Shown here one piece after another: positions 55,656 to 64,000 of a DNA stretch of 64,000 nt. A model generated the notes under the pieces. It searched no databases and had not been told where the DNA came from. It saw only the letters and a program-made list of their open reading frames with translations. Source of the DNA: Linanthus parryae. Its lineage: Eukaryota; Streptophyta; Magnoliopsida; Ericales; Polemoniaceae. Both the position numbers and the translations under genes were made by a program. The stretch spans positions 22,999,001 to 23,063,000 of the forward strand of contig JALGPY010000003.1 in the NCBI GenBank assembly GCA_023055425.1, given 5' to 3'. Each line of letters begins with the position of its first letter. Position 1 is the stretch's first letter.

Positions 55656-58600
55656 ATGGCAAACAACAACGCATCGAGTTCATCCCTACGATCTGTCCTT
55701 GAGAAGGATAAATTGTCTGGAACAAATTTCCTTGACTGGTACGGAAACTTGAGGATTGTCCTCAAGCAAGAAAAGAAGCTGTACGTCTTGGACACTCCAA
55801 TTCCAGACCCACCACAAGATGAGTCTCTACTAGCGGCAGTAAGGGCACGTCAGAAACATGTTGATGATTCTAATGACGTGACTTGCCTCATGCTTTGTAC
55901 CATGACTAGTGAGCTTCAGAAGCAACACGAGAACATGGAAGCCTATGATATGATCATACACTTGAAACAATTGTTTCAGGAACAGGCAAGGCATGAGCGC
56001 TATGAAGTGTCTAAAGCGTTGTTCAAAAGTAGTCTTGCAGAGGGGAATCCAGTAGGCCCTCATGTACTCCGAATGATCGGGTACATAGAGAACCTTGAGA
56101 GACTAGGGTTCCCACTCGGCCAGGACTTGGCGACTGATCTCGTCTTGCAATCGTTGCCTGACAGTTATAATCAGTTCATCATGAACTATAATATGAATGA
56201 GATCAACAAGTCTTTGCCAGACTTATTGAACATGCTAAAGACAGCTGAGCAAAGCATCAATAAAGGCAAGGGCAAGGCCATAATGATGGTCCACAAGAAG
56301 AAGGGCAAGTCAGTTGCATCTACTTCAAAAGGAAAACGCAAGAAAGTTGCGAAATCCAAGGATGCCCTAAAGCCTAGTGGAGGCGTGGCTAAAGGTGAAT
56401 GTCACTACTGCAGCCAGCCGGGTCACTGGAGGAGGAATTGCCCTAAATATCTGGAGGATAAGAAGCTTGGAATAGTGATTCCACCACCACCAGGTATTTA
56501 TGTTATAGACGTCAATCTTTCTATTTCATCATCCTGGGTATTAGATACCGGATGTGGTTCTCACATTTGTCGTAATGTGCAGGATTTGAAAAGAAGTAGA
56601 AGATTGCGAAAAGGGGAGATAGACTTGCGCGTCGGGAATGGAGCAAGGGTTGCTGCATTAGCTGTAGGCGTTTATGAGCTATCTTTGCCTTCTGGACTTA
56701 TTTTAGAATTAGACAATTGCTTTTATGTGCCTCCTATGAGCAGAAACATTATTTCCGTTTCTTGTTTGGACGAGAAAGTTTTTTCTATTTCAATAAAGGA
56801 CAAGTGTTGCTCCATTTATTTTGATAGTATGCACTATTGTAGTGCGCATTTGTCTAATGGATTGTATATCCTTGATCTAAATAATCCAATCTATAACATA
56901 AATACTAAAAGGATTAAAACTAACGATTTAAATCCTACATATCTATGGCACTGTCGTTTAGGCCATATAAATGAGAAACGCATATCTAGACTCCATAAGG
57001 ATGGACTTCTAGACTCATTTGATTTGGAATCATATGAGACATGTGAATCTTGTTTATTGGGAAAAATGACAAAGTCCCCTTTCAATAAGAAAGGCGAGCG
57101 GACTAGTGAGTTATTGGCACTCATACATACTGATGTATGCGGACCATTCCCCACGCCTGCCAGAGGTGGTTATACCTACTTCATCACATTTACTGATGAT
57201 TTCAGTAGATATGGATTTGTATACCTTATGAAGGCCAAATCCGAATCCTTTGAATTGTTCAAAGAATTCAAGAGTGAAGTAGAGAAGCAACTTGGCAAGA
57301 GTATTAAAGCCCTACGATCGGATCGTGGAGGAGAATACTTAAGCCAAGAGTTTGATGAGTATCTTAGAGAGTGTGGGATAGTATCCCAGCTCACTCCACC
57401 CGGAACACCACAATGGAATGGTGTATCTGAGAGGAGGAATCGCACTCTATTAGATATGGTGCGATCTATGATGTCTCAAACAGATCTTCCGATATCCTTT
57501 TGGGGACATGCTCTAATGACTGCAGCTTTTACCATTAACCGTGTTCCATCCAAATCAGTCATGAAGACGCCATATGAGATATGGACAGGGAAGCGTCCCA
57601 TAGTGTCGTTTATGAAGATTTGGGGCTGCGACGTCTATGTAAAGCGTTTACAAACAGACAAGCTCGGGCCTAAAGCGGATAAGTGTAAGTTTGTGGGATA
57701 TCCTAAAGAGACTAAAGGATATTACTTCTATAACCCTACCGAAAACAAAGTGTTTGTTGCTCGGACCGGCGTGTTTCTAGAAAGAGAACTAGTCTCTAAA
57801 GAAGCAAGTGGGAGGGTTGTAGAACTTGAAGAAATTCATGAACCACAAACCACTGAACCGATAATGGAACATGAACAGGAACCACAAGAAGTTGTGGAAG
57901 AGCCTGTTCAGGTAACACAGGAACTCCGTAGATCAGGAAGAGTGCGTCATGAGCCAGAGAGGTATGGACTTCTCGTGACTGAGCCCGATGACGTACCACT
58001 CATGGATGATGAGCCTGCAAACTATGGAGAAGCCATGAGTGGCCCAGACTCTAAGAAGTGGCTAGAAGCCATGAGATCCGAAATGGATTCCATGTACACC
58101 AACAAAGTATGGACTTTGGTGGAACCACCCGAAGGGGCTCGACCCATAGGGTGCAAGTGGGTCTTCAAGAAGAAGACCGACATGGATGGCAAGGTAGTTG
58201 CCTACAAAGGGCGATTGGTGGCCAAAGGTTATAGACAGATTCATGGTATTGACTATGATGAGACCTTTTCACCAGTCGCCATGACCAAATCCATTCGAAT
58301 CTTACTTGCTATTGCAGCATACTACGACTATGAGATTTGGCAAATGGATGTCAAAACAGCGTTCCTTTATGGGAACCTCCTTGAGGATGTGTACATGACA
58401 CAACCAGAGGGTTTTGAGGATCCAGAGAATGCCAATAAAGTCTGTAAGCTGCAAAGATCCATTTATGGATTGAAGCAAGCTTCTAGAAGCTGGAATCGAC
58501 GTTTTGATGACGCGGTCAAAGAGTTTGGCTTCATCAAGAACGAAGATGAGCCTTGTGTTTACAAGAAGGTTAGTGGGAGCTCTATAGTGTTTCTGGTCTT

Positions 58601-59591
58601 GTATGTGGATGACATACTAATCATTGGCAATGATATTCCTACTCTGCAATCTGTTAAAGATTGGCTAGGAAAGTGCTTTGCGATGAAAGACTTAGGAGAT
58701 GCAGCCTATATACTTGGTATAAAGATCTATAGAGATAGATCTAAAAGGTTGCTTGGCCTAAGTCAAAGTACATATATTGACAAGGTGTTGAAGAGGTTCA
58801 ACATGCAAGATTCCAAGAAGGGATTCTTGCCCATGTCACATGGAGTCACTCTTTCTAAGAATGACTGTCCCTCCAACGAGATGGAGAAGGACCGCATGAG
58901 CAGGATACCCTATGCTTCGGCCATAGGATCCATCATGTACGCCATGCTATGTACTAGACCAGACGTATCATACGCGTTGAGTATGGTGAGTAGATACCAG
59001 TCCAATCCGGGTGAGAGTCACTGGATTGCTGTCAAGAACATCCTAAAGTACTTGAGAAGAACTAAGGATGTATTCTTGATATTTGGAGGAATGGAAGAGC
59101 TAAGTGTAAAGGGTTATACTGACGCAAGCTTCCAAACCGACAAGGATGATTACAGATCGCAGTCTGGATACGTGTTTTGCCTGAATGGAGGAGCTGTGAG
59201 CTGGAAGAGTTCCAAGCAAGGCACAGTTGCTGATTCTACAACAGAAGCTGAGTACATTGCTGCTGCGGAAGCGGCAAAAGAGGCAGTATGGATAAAGAAG
59301 TTTATCACTGAGCTCGGTGTGGTCCCTAGCATAGTGGATCCCATAGAGTTGTACTGTGACAACTCTGGGGCAATCGCACAGGCGAAGAAACCAAGATCGC
59401 ACCAAAAGTCAAAGCATGTACTTAGGAGATTCCATCTTATTCGTGATATGATCGATCGAGGAGATGTGAAGATATGCAAGATTCCGACAGATGACAACGT
59501 GTCAGATCCGCTCACGAAACCTCTTGCGCAGCGAAAGCATGAAGGGCACGCCAGATCTATAGGCATACGAGATGCACCAGATTGGCTCTAG
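55656..59591 (+). CDS. Copia-2 gag-pol polyprotein, intact
   Basis: The open frame runs from 55,626 to a stop at 59,591 (1,321 codons). The second ATG (55,656, MANNNASSSSLRSVLEKDKL) is the likelier start because gag homology begins there. Counting from 55,626: UBN2-type gag to about residue 200; CCHC knuckle near 258 (CHYCSQPGHWRRNC); protease near 305 (WVLDTGCGSHIC); pre-integrase near 440 (LWHCRLGHINEKRI); integrase about 495-630 (HTDVCGPF, RSDRGGEYLS, WNGVSERRNRT); reverse transcriptase about 810-1,060 (KWVFKKKTDMDG, MDVKTAFLYGNL, LYVDDILIIGND); RNase H about 1,160-1,290 (GYTDASFQTDKDD, YCDNSGAIAQAKKPRSHQKS). The protein assembles virus-like particles and carries out reverse transcription and integration. 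No frameshift or stop is seen. Confidence 0.95.
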   Translation: MANNNASSSSLRSVLEKDKLSGTNFLDWYGNLRIVLKQEKKLYVLDTPIPDPPQDESLLAAVRARQKHVDDSNDVTCLMLCTMTSELQKQHENMEAYDMIIHLKQLFQEQARHERYEVSKALFKSSLAEGNPVGPHVLRMIGYIENLERLGFPLGQDLATDLVLQSLPDSYNQFIMNYNMNEINKSLPDLLNMLKTAEQSINKGKGKAIMMVHKKKGKSVASTSKGKRKKVAKSKDALKPSGGVAKGECHYCSQPGHWRRNCPKYLEDKKLGIVIPPPPGIYVIDVNLSISSSWVLDTGCGSHICRNVQDLKRSRRLRKGEIDLRVGNGARVAALAVGVYELSLPSGLILELDNCFYVPPMSRNIISVSCLDEKVFSISIKDKCCSIYFDSMHYCSAHLSNGLYILDLNNPIYNINTKRIKTNDLNPTYLWHCRLGHINEKRISRLHKDGLLDSFDLESYETCESCLLGKMTKSPFNKKGERTSELLALIHTDVCGPFPTPARGGYTYFITFTDDFSRYGFVYLMKAKSESFELFKEFKSEVEKQLGKSIKALRSDRGGEYLSQEFDEYLRECGIVSQLTPPGTPQWNGVSERRNRTLLDMVRSMMSQTDLPISFWGHALMTAAFTINRVPSKSVMKTPYEIWTGKRPIVSFMKIWGCDVYVKRLQTDKLGPKADKCKFVGYPKETKGYYFYNPTENKVFVARTGVFLERELVSKEASGRVVELEEIHEPQTTEPIMEHEQEPQEVVEEPVQVTQELRRSGRVRHEPERYGLLVTEPDDVPLMDDEPANYGEAMSGPDSKKWLEAMRSEMDSMYTNKVWTLVEPPEGARPIGCKWVFKKKTDMDGKVVAYKGRLVAKGYRQIHGIDYDETFSPVAMTKSIRILLAIAAYYDYEIWQMDVKTAFLYGNLLEDVYMTQPEGFEDPENANKVCKLQRSIYGLKQASRSWNRRFDDAVKEFGFIKNEDEPCVYKKVSGSSIVFLVLYVDDILIIGNDIPTLQSVKDWLGKCFAMKDLGDAAYILGIKIYRDRSKRLLGLSQSTYIDKVLKRFNMQDSKKGFLPMSHGVTLSKNDCPSNEMEKDRMSRIPYASAIGSIMYAMLCTRPDVSYALSMVSRYQSNPGESHWIAVKNILKYLRRTKDVFLIFGGMEELSVKGYTDASFQTDKDDYRSQSGYVFCLNGGAVSWKSSKQGTVADSTTEAEYIAAAEAAKEAVWIKKFITELGVVPSIVDPIELYCDNSGAIAQAKKPRSHQKSKHVLRRFHLIRDMIDRGDVKICKIPTDDNVSDPLTKPLAQRKHEGHARSIGIRDAPDWL

Positions 59592-59605
59592 TGCAAGTGG
59601 GAGAC
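59591..59605 (+). other. Copia-2 polypurine tract
   Basis: GTGCAAGTGGGAGAC stands directly before the 3' LTR. Confidence 0.85.
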
Positions 59606-61042
59606 TGTTGGAATAAATGCCCTAGAGGCAATCGTAGATTTAGTATGAACAATGTTTTGGCTAGAATATTCATTTATTATTTATGGCGATATTTAATATA
59701 ATGAAGTCCTTAGATAAATTGTGTTATTTATCTTAAATATCCCTAGTCAATTATATTGATTAATAGGACAATCAAATATAGACTAGTATGTGGGTAGATT
59801 GATATGGAGATATCAAGTCTAACACATGGGTATGCATTAGGAGTAATGGCATACTGGATTGACCCACGACGAAAAGGATACATTAGATTATGTGAAGTCA
59901 CAATCGCTTTTCCTAGTGCTAATATTATTGCAATCCTTAGACTTGAAGTCACTAGATACTCTAGTTGTGAAATATTGCGCTTTGATGTTATCAAACATTA
60001 CACCGTAACTGGGTAATCATAAAGGTGGCTATCGGGCGTAATAGGAAGCAAGCTTAGAGATCGTAGTGATGTAGATAGGATTTGTCCCTCCCACATAATG
60101 GGAGTAAATATCCACGGCCACTCGAGGGATGAGGCTTATTGAATGTCTGGCCAGACTCAGATAAATTAATATAGAGATATTAATGTTATCTGCAAGCATA
60201 AGCATATTCCCAGGATCGAGGAACTATGGATTGGATATACGAGTGTGACTATTTATGTCTCGTGTCCAATCCGGATATGGAGACAAAGGGATAATGCAAT
60301 ATGACATATTGGGCACAAAGGTTTGTCGGGATCACTGACTATTTCTATTGGTTGGGTGGCATGGATGTGTTGCTAGACACCGCTCCATGTTAGTAATAGT
60401 TACTACCAACTATATAGAAACCTATGGGGTCACACGTCAAATAGAGTAGAGCTAGATTTGGGATTAATTAATATGGATTAATTGATAGAAGGATCATTGT
60501 GCAACACCTTGCAAACTTAGTAGGACTAATTTGCAAGGAAGGGAATAGTTCTAGTCCTACTAGAACAAGAAAACTCTTTTTATGGAAACAACAAGGAGTT
60601 GTTGGAGTATATAAAGAAGGCTCTAGCTTCCTTCCCACACATGAGTTATTAGTCATAACACATAAAGAGTGGGAGAGAGCAAAAGAGAGAGCAAGACAAG
60701 AGCTAGGGCCGAAACCCTAGCCCCGTCCGCCCCCTTACCCGACGGCACAAAGGGAGGCCGCCCCTCCTTTGTTGCTTTGTTGCTTTGTGCCTTTGATCTT
60801 CATCCCTCTTCCTCCAAGGTTCAAGCTAGCACTTGATTGAAGGAAGAATCTAGATCTCACCTCTAGACGTGGATCAACCGTAGAGACGAGGACATCATTC
60901 TTCGTGTGATCTCACAAATCAAAAGGTACACATCTTCTATGTCCTTAATCATGTTATGATGTCTCTTCCTGTGATCCTTGGTGGGCTTTGAGTAGGATTA
61001 ATTTTTGTTATTCCGCTGCGTTACCTACGTCAAAACCCAACA
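59606..61042 (+). repeat. Copia-2 3' LTR
   Basis: 1,437 bp, the same length as the 5' LTR. Differences include CTTTTCCTAG vs CTTTTCGTAG, GGAGTATATAAAGAAGG vs GGATTATATAAAGGAGG, and TTTGTTGC vs TTTAATGC. Confidence 0.95.
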
Positions 61043-62111
61043 CCACCTGCTGGGCCGATGGCATGTGCTGGAATCCCGGTACATAAACTGCGGAATTCGG
61101 GTTTCCGTAACGGAACCCGGGATGATCTCTCGTACCCGGTCTGTACCGGCTCGGGTCCCACTGCTGCTGTACGTAACTGGCATCTTCGTATCTAAGCCCC
61201 TCAATGGCTGTGTCCAAATCTGGCCCGTCCACCACTGCATCAGTTGAGTAAACTTTCTTGACCAAATCTTGGACGATCTTGGCCAGATTGTCTATCCGGT
61301 CATCTTCCACGGGCTCAGCCCGGGCGGTGATCCTGCGATCGTCAAACAGGCGAGTGTCCTGTTTGGCTAACTGCTTCATCAGCTCATAGGCACCGTCCTT
61401 GTCTACATGGTACAGGAAGTTTCCTCCGGCTTCTCGGTCAATCCTGTCAGCACTCTCCCTATCTAGGGCATGGTAGAATACCTGCAGGATCTTCGCGTCT
61501 CCGAAACCGTGGTTCGGGCATCTCTTCACCAATCTCATCAATCTGTCCCATGCGTCTACCACCGTCTCTCCCGTCTTCTGCCTGAATGACAGAATCTCGC
61601 TTTGTAATTGAATGACCCGGGAGGCGGGGTAAAATTTGGCAAGAAAATCTGTGACGCATCCTTCCCATGTAGTGATCGATCTGGGTGGTCGGGATTCGAG
61701 CCAGTCGTTGGCCACTCCGTATAGGCAGTATGGGAAAAGAATTAGCATAAGTGCCTCTTCCTCAACTCCCTTATACCGGACCTTGTTGCAGTAATCCTCG
61801 AACTTCCCGATAAAGTCGTTCGGGTCTTCGTCAGCTTTGCCATGGAACGGGCAGAGGGTCTGCACAGTCTGGATGGTGGAGGGTTTGATGTCAAAGTGTT
61901 CTGCGGTGATCTCGGGCACCACAATAGCTCGCTCATGCCCCCCCGTGGGGACTTCGAAATTCTCCACCAACGCCTTCCCAGACCGGTTGTATGTCCTCTG
62001 GTTGCTCCGGGCAGCGAATCCTGCTGCGATCAGATCCTCGATATACCGAGCCATCTCGGCTGGAGTACGTGTCTCGGGTAGTTCTGGCGTTCTCTCGGTA
62101 TTGTCGCCCAT
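61043..62111 (-). CDS. Gypsy gag N-terminal part
   Basis: Starts at ATG 62,111 (MGDNTERTPELPETRTPAEM), about 120 bp inside the primer-binding site. It contains the retrotransposon gag core: VQTLCPFHGKADEDPNDFIG, YKGVEEEALMLILFPYCLYG, ANDWLESRPPRSITTWEGCV and DAWDRLMRLVKRCPNHGFGD. The frame stays open to the Copia-2 target site at 61,043-61,047 and resumes at 52,598 with the rest of gag and the protease. Before the Copia-2 insertion the gag-protease frame was continuous. Gag forms the particle that packages element RNA. With LTRs, primer site and gag but no polymerase, the element fits a trans-mobilised type. Confidence 0.9.
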
Positions 62112-62229
62112 CCTGCAAAAGAAGAGATCTCAAGAGCAATGAGATAACGAAAAATAAAATAAAAAAATAAATAAAAATAAAAACTCTGAAAATTAATTCG
62201 GACTACTAAAAAAAACCTAAAAAGTCCCC

Positions 62230-62248
62230 GGCAACGGCGCCAAAAACT
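62230..62248 (-). other. Gypsy primer-binding site
   Basis: On the minus strand, after the 5' LTR end GCGCATCA, the text reads AGTTTTTGGCGCCGTTGCC, then GGGGACTTT, the site typical of Athila-type Gypsy elements. Confidence 0.85.
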
Positions 62249-64000
62249 TGATGCGCAATTTAGCGTGCTATTCGCAAGTATACGAATCAAGTAGTATAGA
62301 GTGTATTACGACTCAGATTATCGATCCCACAGGGACTTTGCAGGTTTTTCTAGTAATCAGTTTTAACGAACAGAGTGTAAAAAGGAGGAATATTTTGAGA
62401 GTTTGTAACTACGAACTAAGTACTGAACGTAAATAACTGAAACGTAAATATTTTTGTGGAAGTTTTCTGAATAATCTTAAGTTTGTAAAACTAGGGTTTG
62501 AGATACTAGGTCCCGGGATCCCCTAGGGTTCTTCAGATTTTCGTTCTTTGTTTGACATGAAAACACACAGCAGTCTCGTTATCCGTGCCACGTACCAATT
62601 GTGCAGTATCTTTTCTTTTCCTGCACGTTATCACGATCTTGCAGACTGTCGGATTCCTGTTAAACTGCCTAAGTCTGCAGTCTCGTTCTAAGCCTGCTAG
62701 GGTTTCTAACCTGTCCTGATGGCCCGGGTCAGATTCTCTAACAGTTGGTCTCAACGATTTCAGGCTAGTCCTAACTCCCCTTCGCCAGTCGGCCCATCGG
62801 GGTAAGGTGCTAAATTATGTCTTTTCTTCCTAACCCTAACCGGACGTTTTCACCTACCGGCTCGGGTCTGTAGCAATTCTGGTTCGCGACTCCGATCATG
62901 CATAAACAGTAAAATTCAAAGACATAATAACGAATAAAGCTGCTGATATTAAGATAGTACGATCATGAATTCATAGTCAAAACGTAGAACTAATCTCTGA
63001 AAACGAAACCCTAGGTTCACCGAGAACCTAGGTAAAAAGTTTAGCTACTGAAATTCATAACGTAAAATAACACAGTTTTTGAATGAGAGAGAAGAAAAGC
63101 AAACGGGTGTCTTGAATCTGGATTCACGTTTCCGTGCTCTCCGGGATTCTCCGACTCCTCCGGTTGTGCTGTCTTGTGTTCTGTTCTGTGTATTCTCAAA
63201 ACGAGTCTGGACGAGTCTTTAAATAGTGCTGTTTCCCGAAAACGCTTGTGCTCGAAATTACGGAATCTGCCATCGGTCCACCGTCTTTGACCAAAAGTCA
63301 AAACTGGCTGCGTATATACGCAGGGGTTGCGTATATACGCAACCAGGGCCCAACCAACATCCCCCACCACCCTCACTGCCTGCGTATATACGCAGGTGCT
63401 GCGTATATACGCAGGGCCTGCGTATATACGCAGGCCGTGGGGGTAGGTGGGGCCCACTTGGTCCTCTGGTGGGCCAGGTCTGGTCCCCTGGGTCCCACTC
63501 TTCTGCCTGACGCTCCCGTGTTCCCGTCTTGCGTTTTGACCCGAAACTTGTCAAAATTACCAAAATACCTCTGGGTCAAAACCGCTCCAAATTCTGTCCA
63601 ATCCTGACTCTGGACATAGGAAAACTGCTGACTGAATTTGGGAGACAAAATCTGAACTTGACTTCGGAAACCCGGGCCCGGTGCCAAAATGACCAAAATA
63701 CCCCTAGGCAAAAACTGTCCCGGAAATCGTCACGAACATGAAATAGTTGCTCCCGACTCCGGACACCGGAAACCGAGACTCCTTACTCGGGCGTGGCCTG
63801 ACTGGGACCCACACGTGACGGGAGTCGGTTTTTCGGCCGGACTCCGTTTCAGCATTATAACCTGTTTTCGGAAAGCCCTTGACATCTCCGTTCTTTTGCC
63901 CCCGGTTTCACTTCAAAATTCCAAGTCAAGCTCAAGATATCGTCAACCGAGCGCATCCCGGTGATTCTCGGTTTTGGCGTTTTCAGCTTCCTCGGTCGGT
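62249..64000 (-). repeat. Gypsy 5' LTR, incomplete at window end
   Basis: 1,752 bp of the expected 2,103 bp. It differs from the 3' LTR by about seven substitutions (for example ACGATCTTGC vs ACGATCCTGC, GGGATTCTCC vs GGGATGCTCC, GACTGGGACC vs GACTAGGACC). Confidence 0.93.
63311..63431. promoter_or_regulatory. Five GCGTATATACGC palindromes in the Gypsy 5' LTR
   Basis: Copies start at about 63,311, 63,330, 63,382, 63,401 and 63,420 (give or take one base) with the same spacing as in the 3' LTR. They lie upstream, in element sense, of the TATA-like box at about 63,218-63,225. No copy has a mismatch. Confidence 0.75.

Larger units (their letters stand above)
52599..61042 (+). mobile_element. 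Copia-2, young complete Copia LTR retrotransposon, 8,444 bp
   Basis: LTRs at 52,599-54,035 and 59,606-61,042, both 1,437 bp with about nine differences by eye. Target duplication CCACC at 52,594-52,598 and 61,043-61,047. A tRNA-Met-type primer site follows the 5' LTR and a polypurine tract precedes the 3' LTR. A single uninterrupted polyprotein frame lies between. It is inserted in the gag gene of the Gypsy element in the opposite orientation. All parts for autonomous transposition appear present. Confidence 0.96.
46070..64000 (-). mobile_element. Athila-like Gypsy LTR retrotransposon, non-autonomous, extends past the window
   Basis: It is read on the minus strand. The 3' LTR is at 46,070-48,172 and the 5' LTR starts at 62,249 and runs off the window. 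The primer-binding site TGGCGCCGTTGCCGGGGA lies directly inside the 5' LTR, as in Athila-type elements. Gag and protease are present, while reverse transcriptase, RNase H and integrase core are missing. The left target duplication would be CCGCC (46,065-46,069); the right copy is outside. The visible LTR parts differ at about seven positions in 1.75 kb by eye. Copia-2 (52,599-61,042) interrupts its gag. Confidence 0.93.

Overview
This is flowering-plant nuclear DNA, most likely from a eudicot. The sequence shows intron-containing genes, plant F-box-associated proteins, and Copia, Athila-type Gypsy, CACTA (En/Spm), Mutator-like and Helitron-like transposons, with long AT-rich spacers. I cannot name the species. 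No tRNA, rRNA or CRISPR array was found. Most of the window is transposon nested in transposon, inside or beside remains of a small F-box gene family.

Layout. 1-558: 5' part of an F-box gene on the minus strand, leaving the window. 812-7,814: a foldback MITE, a 1.5-kb Mutator-like element and a probable Helitron carrying two tandem-repeat arrays. 9,283-11,346: two decayed F-box copies; one lost its F-box and start through a deletion between GCTTTG repeats. 11,578-16,376: a small Mutator-like MITE, Gypsy and LINE relics, a probable solo LTR and a second copy of the foldback MITE.

17,256-43,075: an F-box pseudogene cut in two by a 24.6-kb Copia element (17,499-42,111, target duplication TTAGA). 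Two CACTA elements of one family sit inside this Copia, both in the same orientation: CACTA-1 (22,858-27,482, duplication TCT) and CACTA-2 (28,125-40,449, duplication TCC). CACTA-1 has almost no transposase but carries pieces of a receptor-like kinase gene and a PP2C phosphatase gene, with introns. CACTA-2 appears complete: hand splicing gives an open TNP2 transposase (1,139 aa) and an open second protein (868 aa) built partly from repeated in-phase exons. CACTA-2 could therefore supply transposase to CACTA-1.

43,720-46,069: a small GRF zinc-finger membrane protein gene and a Ulp1-like (C48) cysteine protease gene, both on the minus strand. The protease gene is cut at its 5' side by an Athila-like Gypsy element (46,070 to beyond 64,000). 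That element keeps gag and protease, but reverse transcriptase, RNase H and the integrase core are replaced by a direct, same-frame junction to the integrase tail, so it must depend on another element. Its LTRs differ by only about seven bases over the visible 1.75 kb, so it moved recently. A still younger Copia element (52,599-61,042, duplication CCACC) with a complete 1,321-codon polyprotein frame lies in its gag gene.

The most unusual signal is a set of perfect 12-bp palindromes, GCGTATATACGC. Five copies lie in each Gypsy LTR just upstream of a TATA-like box, and eight more, in four pairs, lie in the 3' internal region (50,410-50,741). I do not recognise this motif; it looks like a dense, symmetric regulatory or structural array.
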